From Fusobacterium sp. DD2 (GTDB taxonomy: Bacteria > Fusobacteriota > Fusobacteriia > Fusobacteriales > Fusobacteriaceae), in the NCBI RefSeq assembly GCF_018205345.1, contig NZ_JADRHM010000003.1, positions 1-64,000 of the forward strand: a stretch of DNA of 64,000 nucleotides. The letters are read 5' to 3'. The position numbers were made by a program, and so were the translations under genes. Positions within the stretch are counted from its first letter, which is position 1. Every line of letters starts with the position of its first letter. Of the stretch, positions 43,876-54,832 are shown piece after piece. The notes under the pieces are model-generated. The model had not been told where the DNA came from and did no database searches. It saw only the letters and a program-made list of their open reading frames with translations.

Positions 43876-44694
43876 CTATAGAAATAACTCAGGTTCATTT
43901 CTCTTTTCAGAGTATTCAGCTTCTAATTCTGATTTATGATACAGATATCCTTTATCATCATAATACTTAGCTTCCTGTGGACATCTTTTAACACATGCAC
44001 AGCATTTAATACATATTCCTGTTACCTGACTTGGATCTTCAAGAGAAATTGATCCCATAGGACAAATTCTTGCACATAATCCACATTTTACACATTTATC
44101 ATTTGTCAGAGGTTTTACCTTTCTTATATCTATCTTTTCTCCTTTTCTGTCCCTTGGCTGATAATACCATCTATATGGCTTTGGAGTCCCTTTAACCTCA
44201 ACTAAAGAGATATTATTTGCAATAATTTTATCATAAATTTTGTCTGCAAATTCATGAACAACTTCTATATCTTTAGCATCAGGTCTTCCTGCTCCTAATA
44301 TTTTTGAAAAAGAGTGCTCTCCTACAAAAGCTCCTGCTGCCACTGGCATAAATCCATCATCAGCTAAAATATCTCTAAGTTCTATCAATGCGTCATCATA
44401 ATTTCTATTACCATAAAGTGAAACAGGAACTGCCAATGCTCCATTTCCTTCAATTGATTTTAGATATTCAAGCATAAGATTTGGAACTCTTCCAGCAATA
44501 GTTGGCATACCAAAAACAACTAAATCTCCCTTTTCAAATTTTAGTATATCTTTTCTTTTTTCAGGCACTGTAAAATCATAAATCTTTTCTTCAATATTAA
44601 ATTTTTTCCCAAGAGATTTTGCCAACTCTTCTACAACTTTTTTTGTTGTTCCTGTTGCACTAAAATATACTCCCCACACTCTCTTTATTTCCAT
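43876..44694 (-). CDS. EFR1-type flavodoxin-ferredoxin fusion protein
   Basis: This is a 272-residue redox protein. The N-terminal flavodoxin domain binds FMN through SATGTTKK (12-19) and has GMPTIAGRVPN. The C-terminal part is a 2x[4Fe-4S] ferredoxin: CVKCGLCARICP and CIKCCACVKRCP. Such fusions shuttle low-potential electrons within one chain. Its physiological partners are unknown; in anaerobes it could handle electrons from ferredoxin-producing steps. It stands alone upstream of a short gap to the MATE gene. Confidence 0.92.
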   Translation of the reverse strand: MEIKRVWGVYFSATGTTKKVVEELAKSLGKKFNIEEKIYDFTVPEKRKDILKFEKGDLVVFGMPTIAGRVPNLMLEYLKSIEGNGALAVPVSLYGNRNYDDALIELRDILADDGFMPVAAGAFVGEHSFSKILGAGRPDAKDIEVVHEFADKIYDKIIANNISLVEVKGTPKPYRWYYQPRDRKGEKIDIRKVKPLTNDKCVKCGLCARICPMGSISLEDPSQVTGICIKCCACVKRCPQEAKYYDDKGYLYHKSELEAEYSEKRNEPELFL

Positions 44695-44786
44695 AATCCA
44701 TCCCCTCTTTTAATTATTATTATTTACCCTCGCTTCACTATATATTATATAGTAATATTTTTATCCTGGTATTTCAACATAAATCT

Positions 44787-46148
44787 CTATACAGTTACAT
44801 CTTTCATCCATCTTAGAGATCTGTATCTTAACATTGCAAAACATAGTTTTATAACTTCACAAAACTCTGCTATTGCTATTACGTAATATATAGGAAGAGC
44901 AAAATAAGCCCCCACAAATGCCATTGGTACACCATATAACCACAGTGGCAGAATATCTAAATAAAATGCCACCTTAGTATCTCCACCTGCTCTAAAAATC
45001 CCAATCAAAATAGCCCAGTTTACCATTTTAAAGAAGATTAATCCTCCATATACCTGGACAGTTTTTTCTGCCATATAAGTGATATCTTCAGGCAGATGAT
45101 ATAGAGAAACAATAGGATTTACAAATATTTCAACCATTACAAAGCAAAATGCTGCCATTATAAAGGCCACATATAAAACCTGTTTTGCATAAAAAATAAC
45201 TTTTTCTTTATTTCCTTCACCAATAGTATGACCTATTATAACTGCTGCTGAATTGGCAATCCCCATAAAAAGTATTGCTGAAAAGGTTGATACAACATCT
45301 GCAATTTGAGCACAGGCAGCCTGATCTGTTCCAAGTTTGGCATAAGCTATAGTAAGAGCAATAGTACCTAATATCCACATTGACTCTGTACACATAACAG
45401 GTGTTGATACTCTTATTATCTCTTTTATCAGTTCTTTTGATACATTAATATATGAAGATAGTTTTCCTTTTAAATTAAAGTCTTTTATGTATACAATTGT
45501 CAAAATAATTACCATTTCAATAATTCTTGCAATAATAGTAGCAATTGCAGCACCTTTTTCTTCCAGTCTAGGTAATCCAAAGTTTCCATAGATAAGACAG
45601 TAGTTAAAAAATGTATTTGCAACTACTCCAATTGCTGCTGCAAACATAGGATATTTAGTATATCCCATAGAACGCAGAGTATAGGCTATTCCTGATGAAA
45701 TAGCATAAAAAATATAACAGTATACAACAATCTCTATATATGATACACCTATTTCAATTACCCTGGTATCTTTAGAGAAAATCTTTATTATTTCATTAGA
45801 AAAATAATGACCAATAAAAGCAAATACTATTCCTATAAAGACAGCACACCTCATCATAAGGCCGAATATCTTTTTAATAGCATCATAATTCTTTTTACCA
45901 TAATATTGAGCAACAAAGACTCCCATTCCACTGCACACGCCAAAAATAACAAGGTCCAATATTCTGTATAGACTTCCTGCAAATCCAACAGCTGCTAAAT
46001 ACTCTGTTCCTAATCTTCCAATCATCAAATTATCTATAAAATTTAACGAAGAAGAAACTAATTGCTGTATAGTTAACGGAATTCCAATTGCCAAAAAACT
46101 TTTATAAAAATTTCTAAGATCACTGTTATCTCTCAACTTGGCAAACAT
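44787..46148 (-). CDS. MATE-family multidrug/toxin efflux transporter
   Basis: This is a roughly 453-residue membrane transporter with 12 predicted hydrophobic segments, of the MATE/NorM type. The first repeat begins LAIGIPLTIQQLVSSSLNF, and the second holds RVSTPVMCTESMW with a similar pattern. I chose the ATG giving MFAKLRDN because AAGGAGG lies 8 bases before it. A longer frame would run 24 codons upstream into the groES promoter gap without a ribosome site. It probably exports cationic compounds using Na+ or H+. Confidence 0.9.
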   Translation of the reverse strand: MFAKLRDNSDLRNFYKSFLAIGIPLTIQQLVSSSLNFIDNLMIGRLGTEYLAAVGFAGSLYRILDLVIFGVCSGMGVFVAQYYGKKNYDAIKKIFGLMMRCAVFIGIVFAFIGHYFSNEIIKIFSKDTRVIEIGVSYIEIVVYCYIFYAISSGIAYTLRSMGYTKYPMFAAAIGVVANTFFNYCLIYGNFGLPRLEEKGAAIATIIARIIEMVIILTIVYIKDFNLKGKLSSYINVSKELIKEIIRVSTPVMCTESMWILGTIALTIAYAKLGTDQAACAQIADVVSTFSAILFMGIANSAAVIIGHTIGEGNKEKVIFYAKQVLYVAFIMAAFCFVMVEIFVNPIVSLYHLPEDITYMAEKTVQVYGGLIFFKMVNWAILIGIFRAGGDTKVAFYLDILPLWLYGVPMAFVGAYFALPIYYVIAIAEFCEVIKLCFAMLRYRSLRWMKDVTV

Positions 46149-46227
46149 CTTTCCATCCTCCTTATTTTTTATATAAGGACATTTTAACAATACTTCTAAA
46201 AAAATACAATGAATTTTCAAAAAACTA

Positions 46228-46256
46228 TTGACAGTTAATTGTAAATGATTTAATAT
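46228..46256 (+). promoter_or_regulatory. Promoter of groESL
   Basis: TTGACA is followed after 17 bases by TAATAT, with an alternative TATATT 3 bases later. The start site would lie just before the CIRCE element. Confidence 0.75.
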
Positions 46257-46270
46257 ATTAATAGATTGAG

Positions 46271-46296
46271 TAGCACTCAGTTATATAGAGTGCTAA
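46271..46296. promoter_or_regulatory. CIRCE operator (HrcA site) of groESL
   Basis: TAGCACTC-N9-GAGTGCTAA matches the CIRCE consensus TTAGCACTC-N9-GAGTGCTAA except for the first base. It lies between promoter and groES, indicating repression by HrcA in the absence of heat stress. Confidence 0.95.
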
Positions 46297-46321
46297 TAAA
46301 AATTATGGAGGCATAGATATC

Positions 46322-46591
46322 ATGAATATTAGACCTATTGGTAAAAGAGTTTTAGTTAAATTGATAAAAGAAGAAGAAAAAACAGCAAGTGGTATTATTC
46401 TTCCAGGAGCTGGGGACAAAGAAAAACCTAATATGGGTGAAGTAATGGCTGTTGGAACTGGAGAAGACATGCCTAAGATAGAAGTTGGAGAAAAAGTAAT
46501 TTATGCTAAATACTCAGGAACTGAGATAAAAGATGGAGAAGAAAAATATCTTATTTTAAATATAGAAGATGTATTAGCTATTATTGACTAA
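46322..46591 (+). CDS. groES: Co-chaperonin GroES
   Basis: This 89-residue lid protein forms a heptamer that caps GroEL. It starts MNIRPIGKRVLVK and has the mobile-loop region EEKTASGIILPG (about 17-28). It follows the CIRCE operator and is 16 bases before groEL. Confidence 0.97.
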   Translation: MNIRPIGKRVLVKLIKEEEKTASGIILPGAGDKEKPNMGEVMAVGTGEDMPKIEVGEKVIYAKYSGTEIKDGEEKYLILNIEDVLAIID

Positions 46592-46607
46592 TTTTGGAGG
46601 GATATAA

Positions 46608-48224
<1,617 letters not shown>

Positions 48225-48253
48225 AAATAGATCATTTTTCTTAATCAATATAG

Positions 48254-48286
48254 CCTGTCATCTAAATTTAGATGACAGGTTTTTTT
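48254..48286 (+). terminator. Intrinsic terminator of groESL
   Basis: CCTGTCATCTAAA / TTTAGATGACAGG is a continuous 26-base palindrome followed by seven T. Confidence 0.92.
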
Positions 48287-48490
48287 GTCTATAATTTATT
48301 GCTTTTTGAGATAATTTTACAAAAATAAAGGTTGATATCTGTACTATTTTCGACGCAAAACTAAGTTCTATCATCTATATTAGTATTTAGAACTCTCTAT
48401 TTTAGAAAAATACCTTTTTTTCTTGTAAAAAACGTGATATCATTTAAATAGACATTAAAAAATTAAAATATAAAAAAAAGGAGAATACCT

Positions 48491-49054
48491 ATGCATAATA
48501 TTAAAGAGATATTAGAAAGAAATCCAATAATTCCAGCAGTTAAAAATGATGTTAACTTAATTGAAGCTATTCACAGTAATAGTGAAATCGTATTTGTAAT
48601 TATGGCAGATATCCTTAATATCAAAGATATTGTTACAAAGTTAAAAGAGGCAAATAAAATAGTTTACGTTCATATAGATATGGTGGATGGACTTTCTAGT
48701 TCTAATAATGGAGTTGAATTTTTAATGAAAGAGATCAACCCTGATGGAATCATAACAACTAAACATAATTTAGTAACTTTTGCTATAAAAAATAATATCA
48801 GTGTCATTCAAAGATTTTTTGTATTAGATTCTTTTTCTCTTTCAAATACTATCTCTCATATAAGAGAAAATACTCCAAATGCAGTTGAAATATTACCAGG
48901 ATTAATGCCTAAAATAATTTCAAGAATAGACCGTTCAGTGAAGATTCCTGTTATTACTGGAGGACTTATTGATGAGAAGGAAGATATCATAAATGCTTTA
49001 GGTGCAGGTGCAATGGGTATATCTACTACAGATAAAGATTTATGGAACATCTAA
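48491..49054 (+). CDS. glpP: Glycerol-3-phosphate-responsive antiterminator GlpP
   Basis: This is a 187-residue RNA-binding regulator with the GlpP TIM-barrel fold. Typical segments are NPIIPAVKN (10-18), VHIDMVDGLS, the EILPGLMPKII region and PVITGGLI. In Bacillus, GlpP with glycerol-3-phosphate prevents termination in glp leaders. Here it precedes glpFK, and two glp leaders downstream contain terminators, which agrees. The 266-base gap before it holds the groESL terminator and a 7-bp inverted repeat AGTTCTA/TAGAACT (48364-48394) of unknown role. Confidence 0.93.
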   Translation: MHNIKEILERNPIIPAVKNDVNLIEAIHSNSEIVFVIMADILNIKDIVTKLKEANKIVYVHIDMVDGLSSSNNGVEFLMKEINPDGIITTKHNLVTFAIKNNISVIQRFFVLDSFSLSNTISHIRENTPNAVEILPGLMPKIISRIDRSVKIPVITGGLIDEKEDIINALGAGAMGISTTDKDLWNI

Positions 49055-49099
49055 CCTATCTAGTTTAAAACAGTATAGTTTAAAACAGTAAAAAATGTA

Positions 49100-49128
49100 T
49101 TGACAAAAATCACTTTTAGGATTATACT
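49100..49128 (+). promoter_or_regulatory. Promoter of glpFK
   Basis: TTGACA and TATACT are separated by 17 bases. The start would be near 49135, leaving a leader of about 120 bases before glpF. Confidence 0.87.
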
Positions 49129-49150
49129 TAATGTAATGTTATAGAGCTAT

Positions 49151-49218
49151 GTGATTTGTGAGGCGGAAGAAACCTTACTACTCTGAGGGTAGTAAAGTTT
49201 TTTTAAGCCTCTTTTTTT
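49151..49218 (+). promoter_or_regulatory. GlpP-type antitermination leader of glpFK
   Basis: The leader holds GTGATTTGTGAG followed by a hairpin, TTACTACTC / GGGTAGTAA with a 3-base loop, and seven T. An outer stem GAGGC (49160) / GCCTC (49207) is followed by a second run of seven T. This is an intrinsic terminator ahead of glpF. Control by GlpP is inferred from the adjacent glpP and the matching glpA leader. Confidence 0.82.
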
Positions 49219-49255
49219 CATATAGCCCAAAAAAATATTTAAGGGGGAATTACGT

Positions 49256-50005
49256 ATGGAACCAAGTTCAATGTATTTGGCCGAATTTATCGGTACTGCC
49301 TTACTCTTACTTATGGGAAACGGAGTTAACATGACTCTATCTCTAGACAAGAGTTTCGGAAAAGGAGGAGGTTGGATGGTAACTTGCTTCGGTTGGGGTA
49401 TGTCAGTTACTATGTCAGCTTATCTTACAGGATGGGTAAGTGGTGCACACTTAAATCCAGCTTTATCAATAGCATTGGCACTTAGTGGAAGAATGGATTG
49501 GGCACTTGTACCAGGGTACATAGTTGCACAAGTTTTAGGAGGAATTTTAGGAGCTACTTTAGCTTACTTAGTTTACAAGGATCTTATGGATGCAGAACCT
49601 GACGCTGGAGTAAAATTAGGTGTTTTCTCAACTGGACCTGCAATAGACCACAAACCTTGGAACGTAGTAACAGAGATAGTTGGTACTGCTATACTTGTAG
49701 TTGGAATCTTAGCAATAGGATATGGTAAAAACATGGTGCAACCTGGAATTACACCATTCCTAGTAGGACTTCTAATCTGTGTTATAGGTATGTCAACTGG
49801 AGGAGCAACTGGATTTGCTATCAACCCTGCAAGAGACTTAGGACCTAGAATCGCTCATGCTATACTTCCTATAAAAGGTAAAGGTGGATCAAACTGGGGA
49901 TATGCATGGGTACCTATAGTTGGACCAATTATTGGTGCTGTACTTGGTGTATTATTATTTGACTTCTTCGCTAATTACTGCGTTGAATGTGTATTAGGAC
50001 TTTAA
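49256..50005 (+). CDS. glpF: Glycerol uptake facilitator (aquaglyceroporin)
   Basis: This is a 249-residue channel protein of the MIP family. Both NPA half-helix motifs are present: AHLNPALSIAL and AINPARDLGPR; the D in NPARD favours glycerol over water. Six hydrophobic segments are visible. It begins after AAGGGGG and is followed 27 bases later by glpK. Confidence 0.96.
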   Translation: MEPSSMYLAEFIGTALLLLMGNGVNMTLSLDKSFGKGGGWMVTCFGWGMSVTMSAYLTGWVSGAHLNPALSIALALSGRMDWALVPGYIVAQVLGGILGATLAYLVYKDLMDAEPDAGVKLGVFSTGPAIDHKPWNVVTEIVGTAILVVGILAIGYGKNMVQPGITPFLVGLLICVIGMSTGGATGFAINPARDLGPRIAHAILPIKGKGGSNWGYAWVPIVGPIIGAVLGVLLFDFFANYCVECVLGL

Positions 50006-50008
50006 TAA

Positions 50009-51535
<1,527 letters not shown>

Positions 51536-51543
51536 AATATTTC

Positions 51544-51572
51544 TTGACAAACACTTCGAAATGTAAGATAAT
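51544..51572 (+). promoter_or_regulatory. Promoter of the glpA-glpB-DUF1667 genes
   Basis: TTGACA and GATAAT are separated by 17 bases, directly after the glpK stop. The start would be near 51579, giving a leader of about 100 bases. Confidence 0.8.
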
Positions 51573-51596
51573 AGTCTTGAAATAGAATATTGACTG

Positions 51597-51656
51597 GTGA
51601 AAAGTGAGAGTCGACAATAGGCAGGTTTTCTTCTGCCTATTTGTTGACTCTTTTTT
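51597..51656 (+). promoter_or_regulatory. GlpP-type antitermination leader of glpA
   Basis: GTGAAAAGTGAG leads into a long stem, GAGTCGACAATAGGCAG (51608) with CTGCCTATTTGTTGACTC (51633), with one bulge, and then six T. The GTGA-N3-GTGAG element also precedes the terminator of the glpFK leader, so it is a candidate GlpP recognition site. Confidence 0.82.
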
Positions 51657-51679
51657 ATAAACAAAAATAGGAGGAAGGT

Positions 51680-53125
51680 ATGTTTGACGTTATTATTATT
51701 GGAGCAGGTATAATGGGAGCTGCTACCGCTTACGAACTAGCTAAATATAACTTAAAAGTTATGGTATTAGAAAAGGAACACGATGTTTCTAATGGTACAA
51801 GTAAAGCAAACTCAGGAATCGTTCACGCTGGATATGATGCTACTGAGGGAACTTTAATGGCAAAATACAATGCATTAGGTAATGAGATGTATGAGGATCT
51901 ATGTAAAGAGATAGATGCTCCATTCAAAAGAACTGGTTCTTTTGTTTTAGCATTTTCTGAGGAGGATAGAGAACATCTAAATTTACTATACAACAGAGGA
52001 ATAACTAATGGTATCCCAGGAATGCAACTTCTAGAAAGAGAAGATGTATTAAAGATGGAACCTAATATCAACCCAGAAGTGAAAGCTGCTCTGTATGCTC
52101 CTACTGCTGGAGTAACAAGCCCTTGGGAAGTTACAATAAAATTACTTGAAAATGCTGTATTAAATGGTGCAGAACTTAAAACTGATGCAAAAGTTGAAAA
52201 AATAGAAAGAATTGCTGAAGGATTCAAAGTTATCCTTTCTAATAAAGAAGAACTTACTGCTAAAGTTGTTGTAAATGCTGCCGGTGTTTATGCTGATGAT
52301 ATTAACAACATGGTAAGCTCTAAAAAAATAAAAATAACTCCTAGAGCTGGAGAATACTTCTTACTTGATAAAGTTCAAGGAAATCTAGTTAACAAAGTAA
52401 TCTTCCAATGCCCTACAAAAGTTGGTAAAGGAGTTCTAGTATCTCCAACAGTACACGGAAACTTAATAGTTGGACCAACAGCTACTACTCAAGATGACAA
52501 AGACTATGTTGGAAATACATTAGAAGCTTTTGACTTTATAAAAGCAACAGCTGTAAAAAGTGTTAAAAACATTAATTTCAGAGATAATATCAAAAACTTC
52601 TCTGGACTTAGAGCAGAAGCAGATATTCCTGATTTCATAATAGGAGAAGTTGAAGATGTTCCATTCTTCTTTAACATTGCAGGAACTAAATCTCCAGGAC
52701 TTACATCAGCTCCAGCAATTGGACTGGATGTAGCAAATATGATAGTTGAAAAACTTGGAAATCCAGCTAAAAAAGCTGAACACAAGAAAAATAAACCTCA
52801 TATCTACTTTATGGAATTATCACCTGAAGAAAAAGCTGAAGTAATTAAAAAAGACCCTAGATATGGAAGAATAATCTGTAGATGTGAAAGCATTACTGAG
52901 GGAGAAATAGTTGATGTTATCCATAGAATGGTTGGAGCTAAAACAGTAGATGGAATCAAGAAAAGATGTAGACCAGGTATGGGTAGATGTCAAGGTGGAT
53001 TCTGTGGTCCTAGAGTACAAGAGATACTTGCAAGAGAATTACATGAAAATCTAGATGATATTGTTTTAGATAAAGTAGGTTCTTATATACTTACTGGAGA
53101 AACTAAGAAGCAGGAGGAACTATAA
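51680..53125 (+). CDS. glpA: FAD-dependent glycerol-3-phosphate dehydrogenase (GlpA type, BFD tail)
   Basis: This protein oxidises glycerol-3-phosphate to dihydroxyacetone phosphate. The N-terminal FAD motif is IIGAGIMGAATAYEL (6-20), then a DAO-type fold with GIVHAGYDA. The C-terminal ~80 residues form a BFD-like [2Fe-2S] domain with CRCES, CRPGMGRCQGGFCG cysteines. Length 481 fits GlpA-like forms. It is followed 1 base after its stop by a second flavoprotein gene and then DUF1667, a three-gene set seen in other anaerobes. The electron acceptor is not evident because no GlpC is present. Confidence 0.93.
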   Translation: MFDVIIIGAGIMGAATAYELAKYNLKVMVLEKEHDVSNGTSKANSGIVHAGYDATEGTLMAKYNALGNEMYEDLCKEIDAPFKRTGSFVLAFSEEDREHLNLLYNRGITNGIPGMQLLEREDVLKMEPNINPEVKAALYAPTAGVTSPWEVTIKLLENAVLNGAELKTDAKVEKIERIAEGFKVILSNKEELTAKVVVNAAGVYADDINNMVSSKKIKITPRAGEYFLLDKVQGNLVNKVIFQCPTKVGKGVLVSPTVHGNLIVGPTATTQDDKDYVGNTLEAFDFIKATAVKSVKNINFRDNIKNFSGLRAEADIPDFIIGEVEDVPFFFNIAGTKSPGLTSAPAIGLDVANMIVEKLGNPAKKAEHKKNKPHIYFMELSPEEKAEVIKKDPRYGRIICRCESITEGEIVDVIHRMVGAKTVDGIKKRCRPGMGRCQGGFCGPRVQEILARELHENLDDIVLDKVGSYILTGETKKQEEL

Positions 53126-53126
53126 T

Positions 53127-54392
53127 ATGAAATTTGATTTAGTTGTAATAGGTGGAGGACCAGGAGGTCTTGCTGCTGCAATAGAAGCAAAGAAAAATGG
53201 TGTAGACAGTATTTTAGTAATAGAAAGAGATAAAGAACTTGGTGGAATTTTACAACAATGTATCCACAATGGATTCGGATTACACGAATTCAAAGAAGAA
53301 TTAACAGGTCCTGAGTATGCTGAAAGATTTATAAAAGAATTAGCAAAAATGAATATAGAGTATAAACTTGATACAATGGTACTTGATATCACTCCTGAAA
53401 AAATGGTTCATGCTATAAATACAAAAGATGGATATATGGCTATTGAAGCTAAAGCTGTTATCCTTGCAATGGGATGTAGAGAAAGAACTAGAGGAGCTAT
53501 ATCTATTCCAGGTGAAAGACCTGCAGGAATCTTTACAGCTGGTACAGCTCAAAGATTTATAAACATGGAAGGATACATGGTTGGTAAAAAAGTAGTTATC
53601 CTTGGATCTGGAGATATCGGATTAATTATGGCAAGAAGAATGACTCTTGAAGGAGCAGAAGTTAAAGCAGTTGTTGAACTTATGCCATTCTCAGGAGGAC
53701 TTGCAAGAAACATTGCTCAATGTCTAAATGACTATAATATTCCTTTATATCTAAGCCACACAGTAATTGATATTCAGGGAAAAGAAAGACTTAACAAAGT
53801 TGTAATAGCAAAAGTTGATGAAAATAGAAGACCTATTCCAGGTACTGAAATAGAATATGATTGTGATACATTACTTCTTTCTGTTGGATTAATCCCAGAA
53901 AATGATATTTCTAGAAACACTGGAATTGCAATTGACAGAAGAACATCTGGACCAATTGTTAATGAAATGATGGAAACAAGTATCCCAGGAATATTTGCTT
54001 GTGGAAACGTTGTACACGTTCATGACCTTGTTGACTTCGTTAGTGCTGAAGCTAGAAAAGCTGGTAAAGCTGCTGCTAAGTATATTAAAGATGAAGCTGT
54101 TGATGGAGAATATGTAGAACTTAAAACTGGATTTGGAATTACATATACAGTCCCTCAAAAATACAGATTGGAAAATATAGAAAACGCTCTTGAAATTTCA
54201 ATGAGAGTAAACAATATCTACAAAAATATGAGACTTCAAGTTAAAGATGGAGACAGAGTATTAGTTAACATGAAAAAACAACACCTTGCTCCAGGAGAAA
54301 TGGAAAAAGTTATGGTTCCTAAAAAACTATTAGAAGGTGTTCAAGGTAAAGAACTGGTAGTTACTCTTGTAGAAGAGAAAGGAGATAAGTAA
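53127..54392 (+). CDS. NAD(P)/FAD-dependent oxidoreductase, partner of GlpA
   Basis: This 421-residue pyridine-nucleotide-disulfide-type flavoprotein has the FAD motif VIGGGPGGLAAAIEA (6-20), a cysteine-containing LQQCIHNGFG stretch, a second nucleotide motif VILGSGDIGLIMARRM (about 155-170) and the late CGNVVHVHDLVD FAD motif. It lies between glpA and DUF1667 and probably relays electrons from the GlpA flavin/iron-sulfur centre to NAD(P)H or another carrier. It is not a close match to E. coli GlpB by eye. Confidence 0.9.
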   Translation: MKFDLVVIGGGPGGLAAAIEAKKNGVDSILVIERDKELGGILQQCIHNGFGLHEFKEELTGPEYAERFIKELAKMNIEYKLDTMVLDITPEKMVHAINTKDGYMAIEAKAVILAMGCRERTRGAISIPGERPAGIFTAGTAQRFINMEGYMVGKKVVILGSGDIGLIMARRMTLEGAEVKAVVELMPFSGGLARNIAQCLNDYNIPLYLSHTVIDIQGKERLNKVVIAKVDENRRPIPGTEIEYDCDTLLLSVGLIPENDISRNTGIAIDRRTSGPIVNEMMETSIPGIFACGNVVHVHDLVDFVSAEARKAGKAAAKYIKDEAVDGEYVELKTGFGITYTVPQKYRLENIENALEISMRVNNIYKNMRLQVKDGDRVLVNMKKQHLAPGEMEKVMVPKKLLEGVQGKELVVTLVEEKGDK

Positions 54393-54393
54393 T

Positions 54394-54738
54394 ATGATAA
54401 AAGAAATGGTATGTATTGTATGTCCTATGGGATGTCATCTTGAAATAGACACTAAAACTTTAGAGGTAACTGGAAACACTTGCCCTAGAGGTGAAGCTTA
54501 TGCAAAAGAAGAACTTACAGCTCCAAAAAGAGTTATCACTTCTACAGTAAAAATTGAAGGTGGAATTCACAAAAGACTACCTGTTAAAACAAGTACAAGT
54601 ATTCCTAAAGAATTAAATTTTAAATGTATGGAACTTCTAAATAATATCGTAGTAAAATCTCCTGTTAAACACGGTCAAGTGCTTATTAAAGACGTACTTG
54701 GAACAGGTGCAGATATAATAGCTTGCAGAGATATGTAG
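54394..54738 (+). CDS. DUF1667 cysteine protein, GlpA-module partner
   Basis: This is a 114-residue DUF1667 protein. The N-terminus has four cysteines, MVCIVCPMGCHLEID and GNTCPRG, suited to an iron-sulfur cluster or metal. Proteins of this family regularly follow the two flavoproteins upstream. The molecular role is unsettled; it may be an electron-transfer subunit. It ends the second glp operon, with no strong terminator seen before the next promoter. Confidence 0.9.
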   Translation: MIKEMVCIVCPMGCHLEIDTKTLEVTGNTCPRGEAYAKEELTAPKRVITSTVKIEGGIHKRLPVKTSTSIPKELNFKCMELLNNIVVKSPVKHGQVLIKDVLGTGADIIACRDM

Positions 54739-54761
54739 GCCCTTAGAATCTATCTTTAGTA

Positions 54762-54790
54762 TTGACAAAATCAGTTTTTAAGGGTATTAA
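54762..54790 (+). promoter_or_regulatory. Promoter of the CARF-domain gene
   Basis: TTGACA and TATTAA are 17 bases apart, about 40 bases before the TTG start. The core TTGACAAAA-TCA-TTTT resembles the glpFK promoter. Confidence 0.68.
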
Positions 54791-54832
54791 CTAGGTATAG
54801 AGATTTTTTTATTAAAGATAGGAGGGATACAT

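Noticed and set aside
46149-46220. 24-codon N-terminal extension of the MATE transporter
   Set aside because: The inner ATG has AAGGAGG at 8 bases. The longer start has no ribosome site and the extension does not look like part of a MATE protein.
49151-49218. Riboswitch or T-box in the glpF leader
   Set aside because: The short leader has a simple terminator hairpin without the conserved elements of known riboswitches, and glpP next door explains the arrangement.
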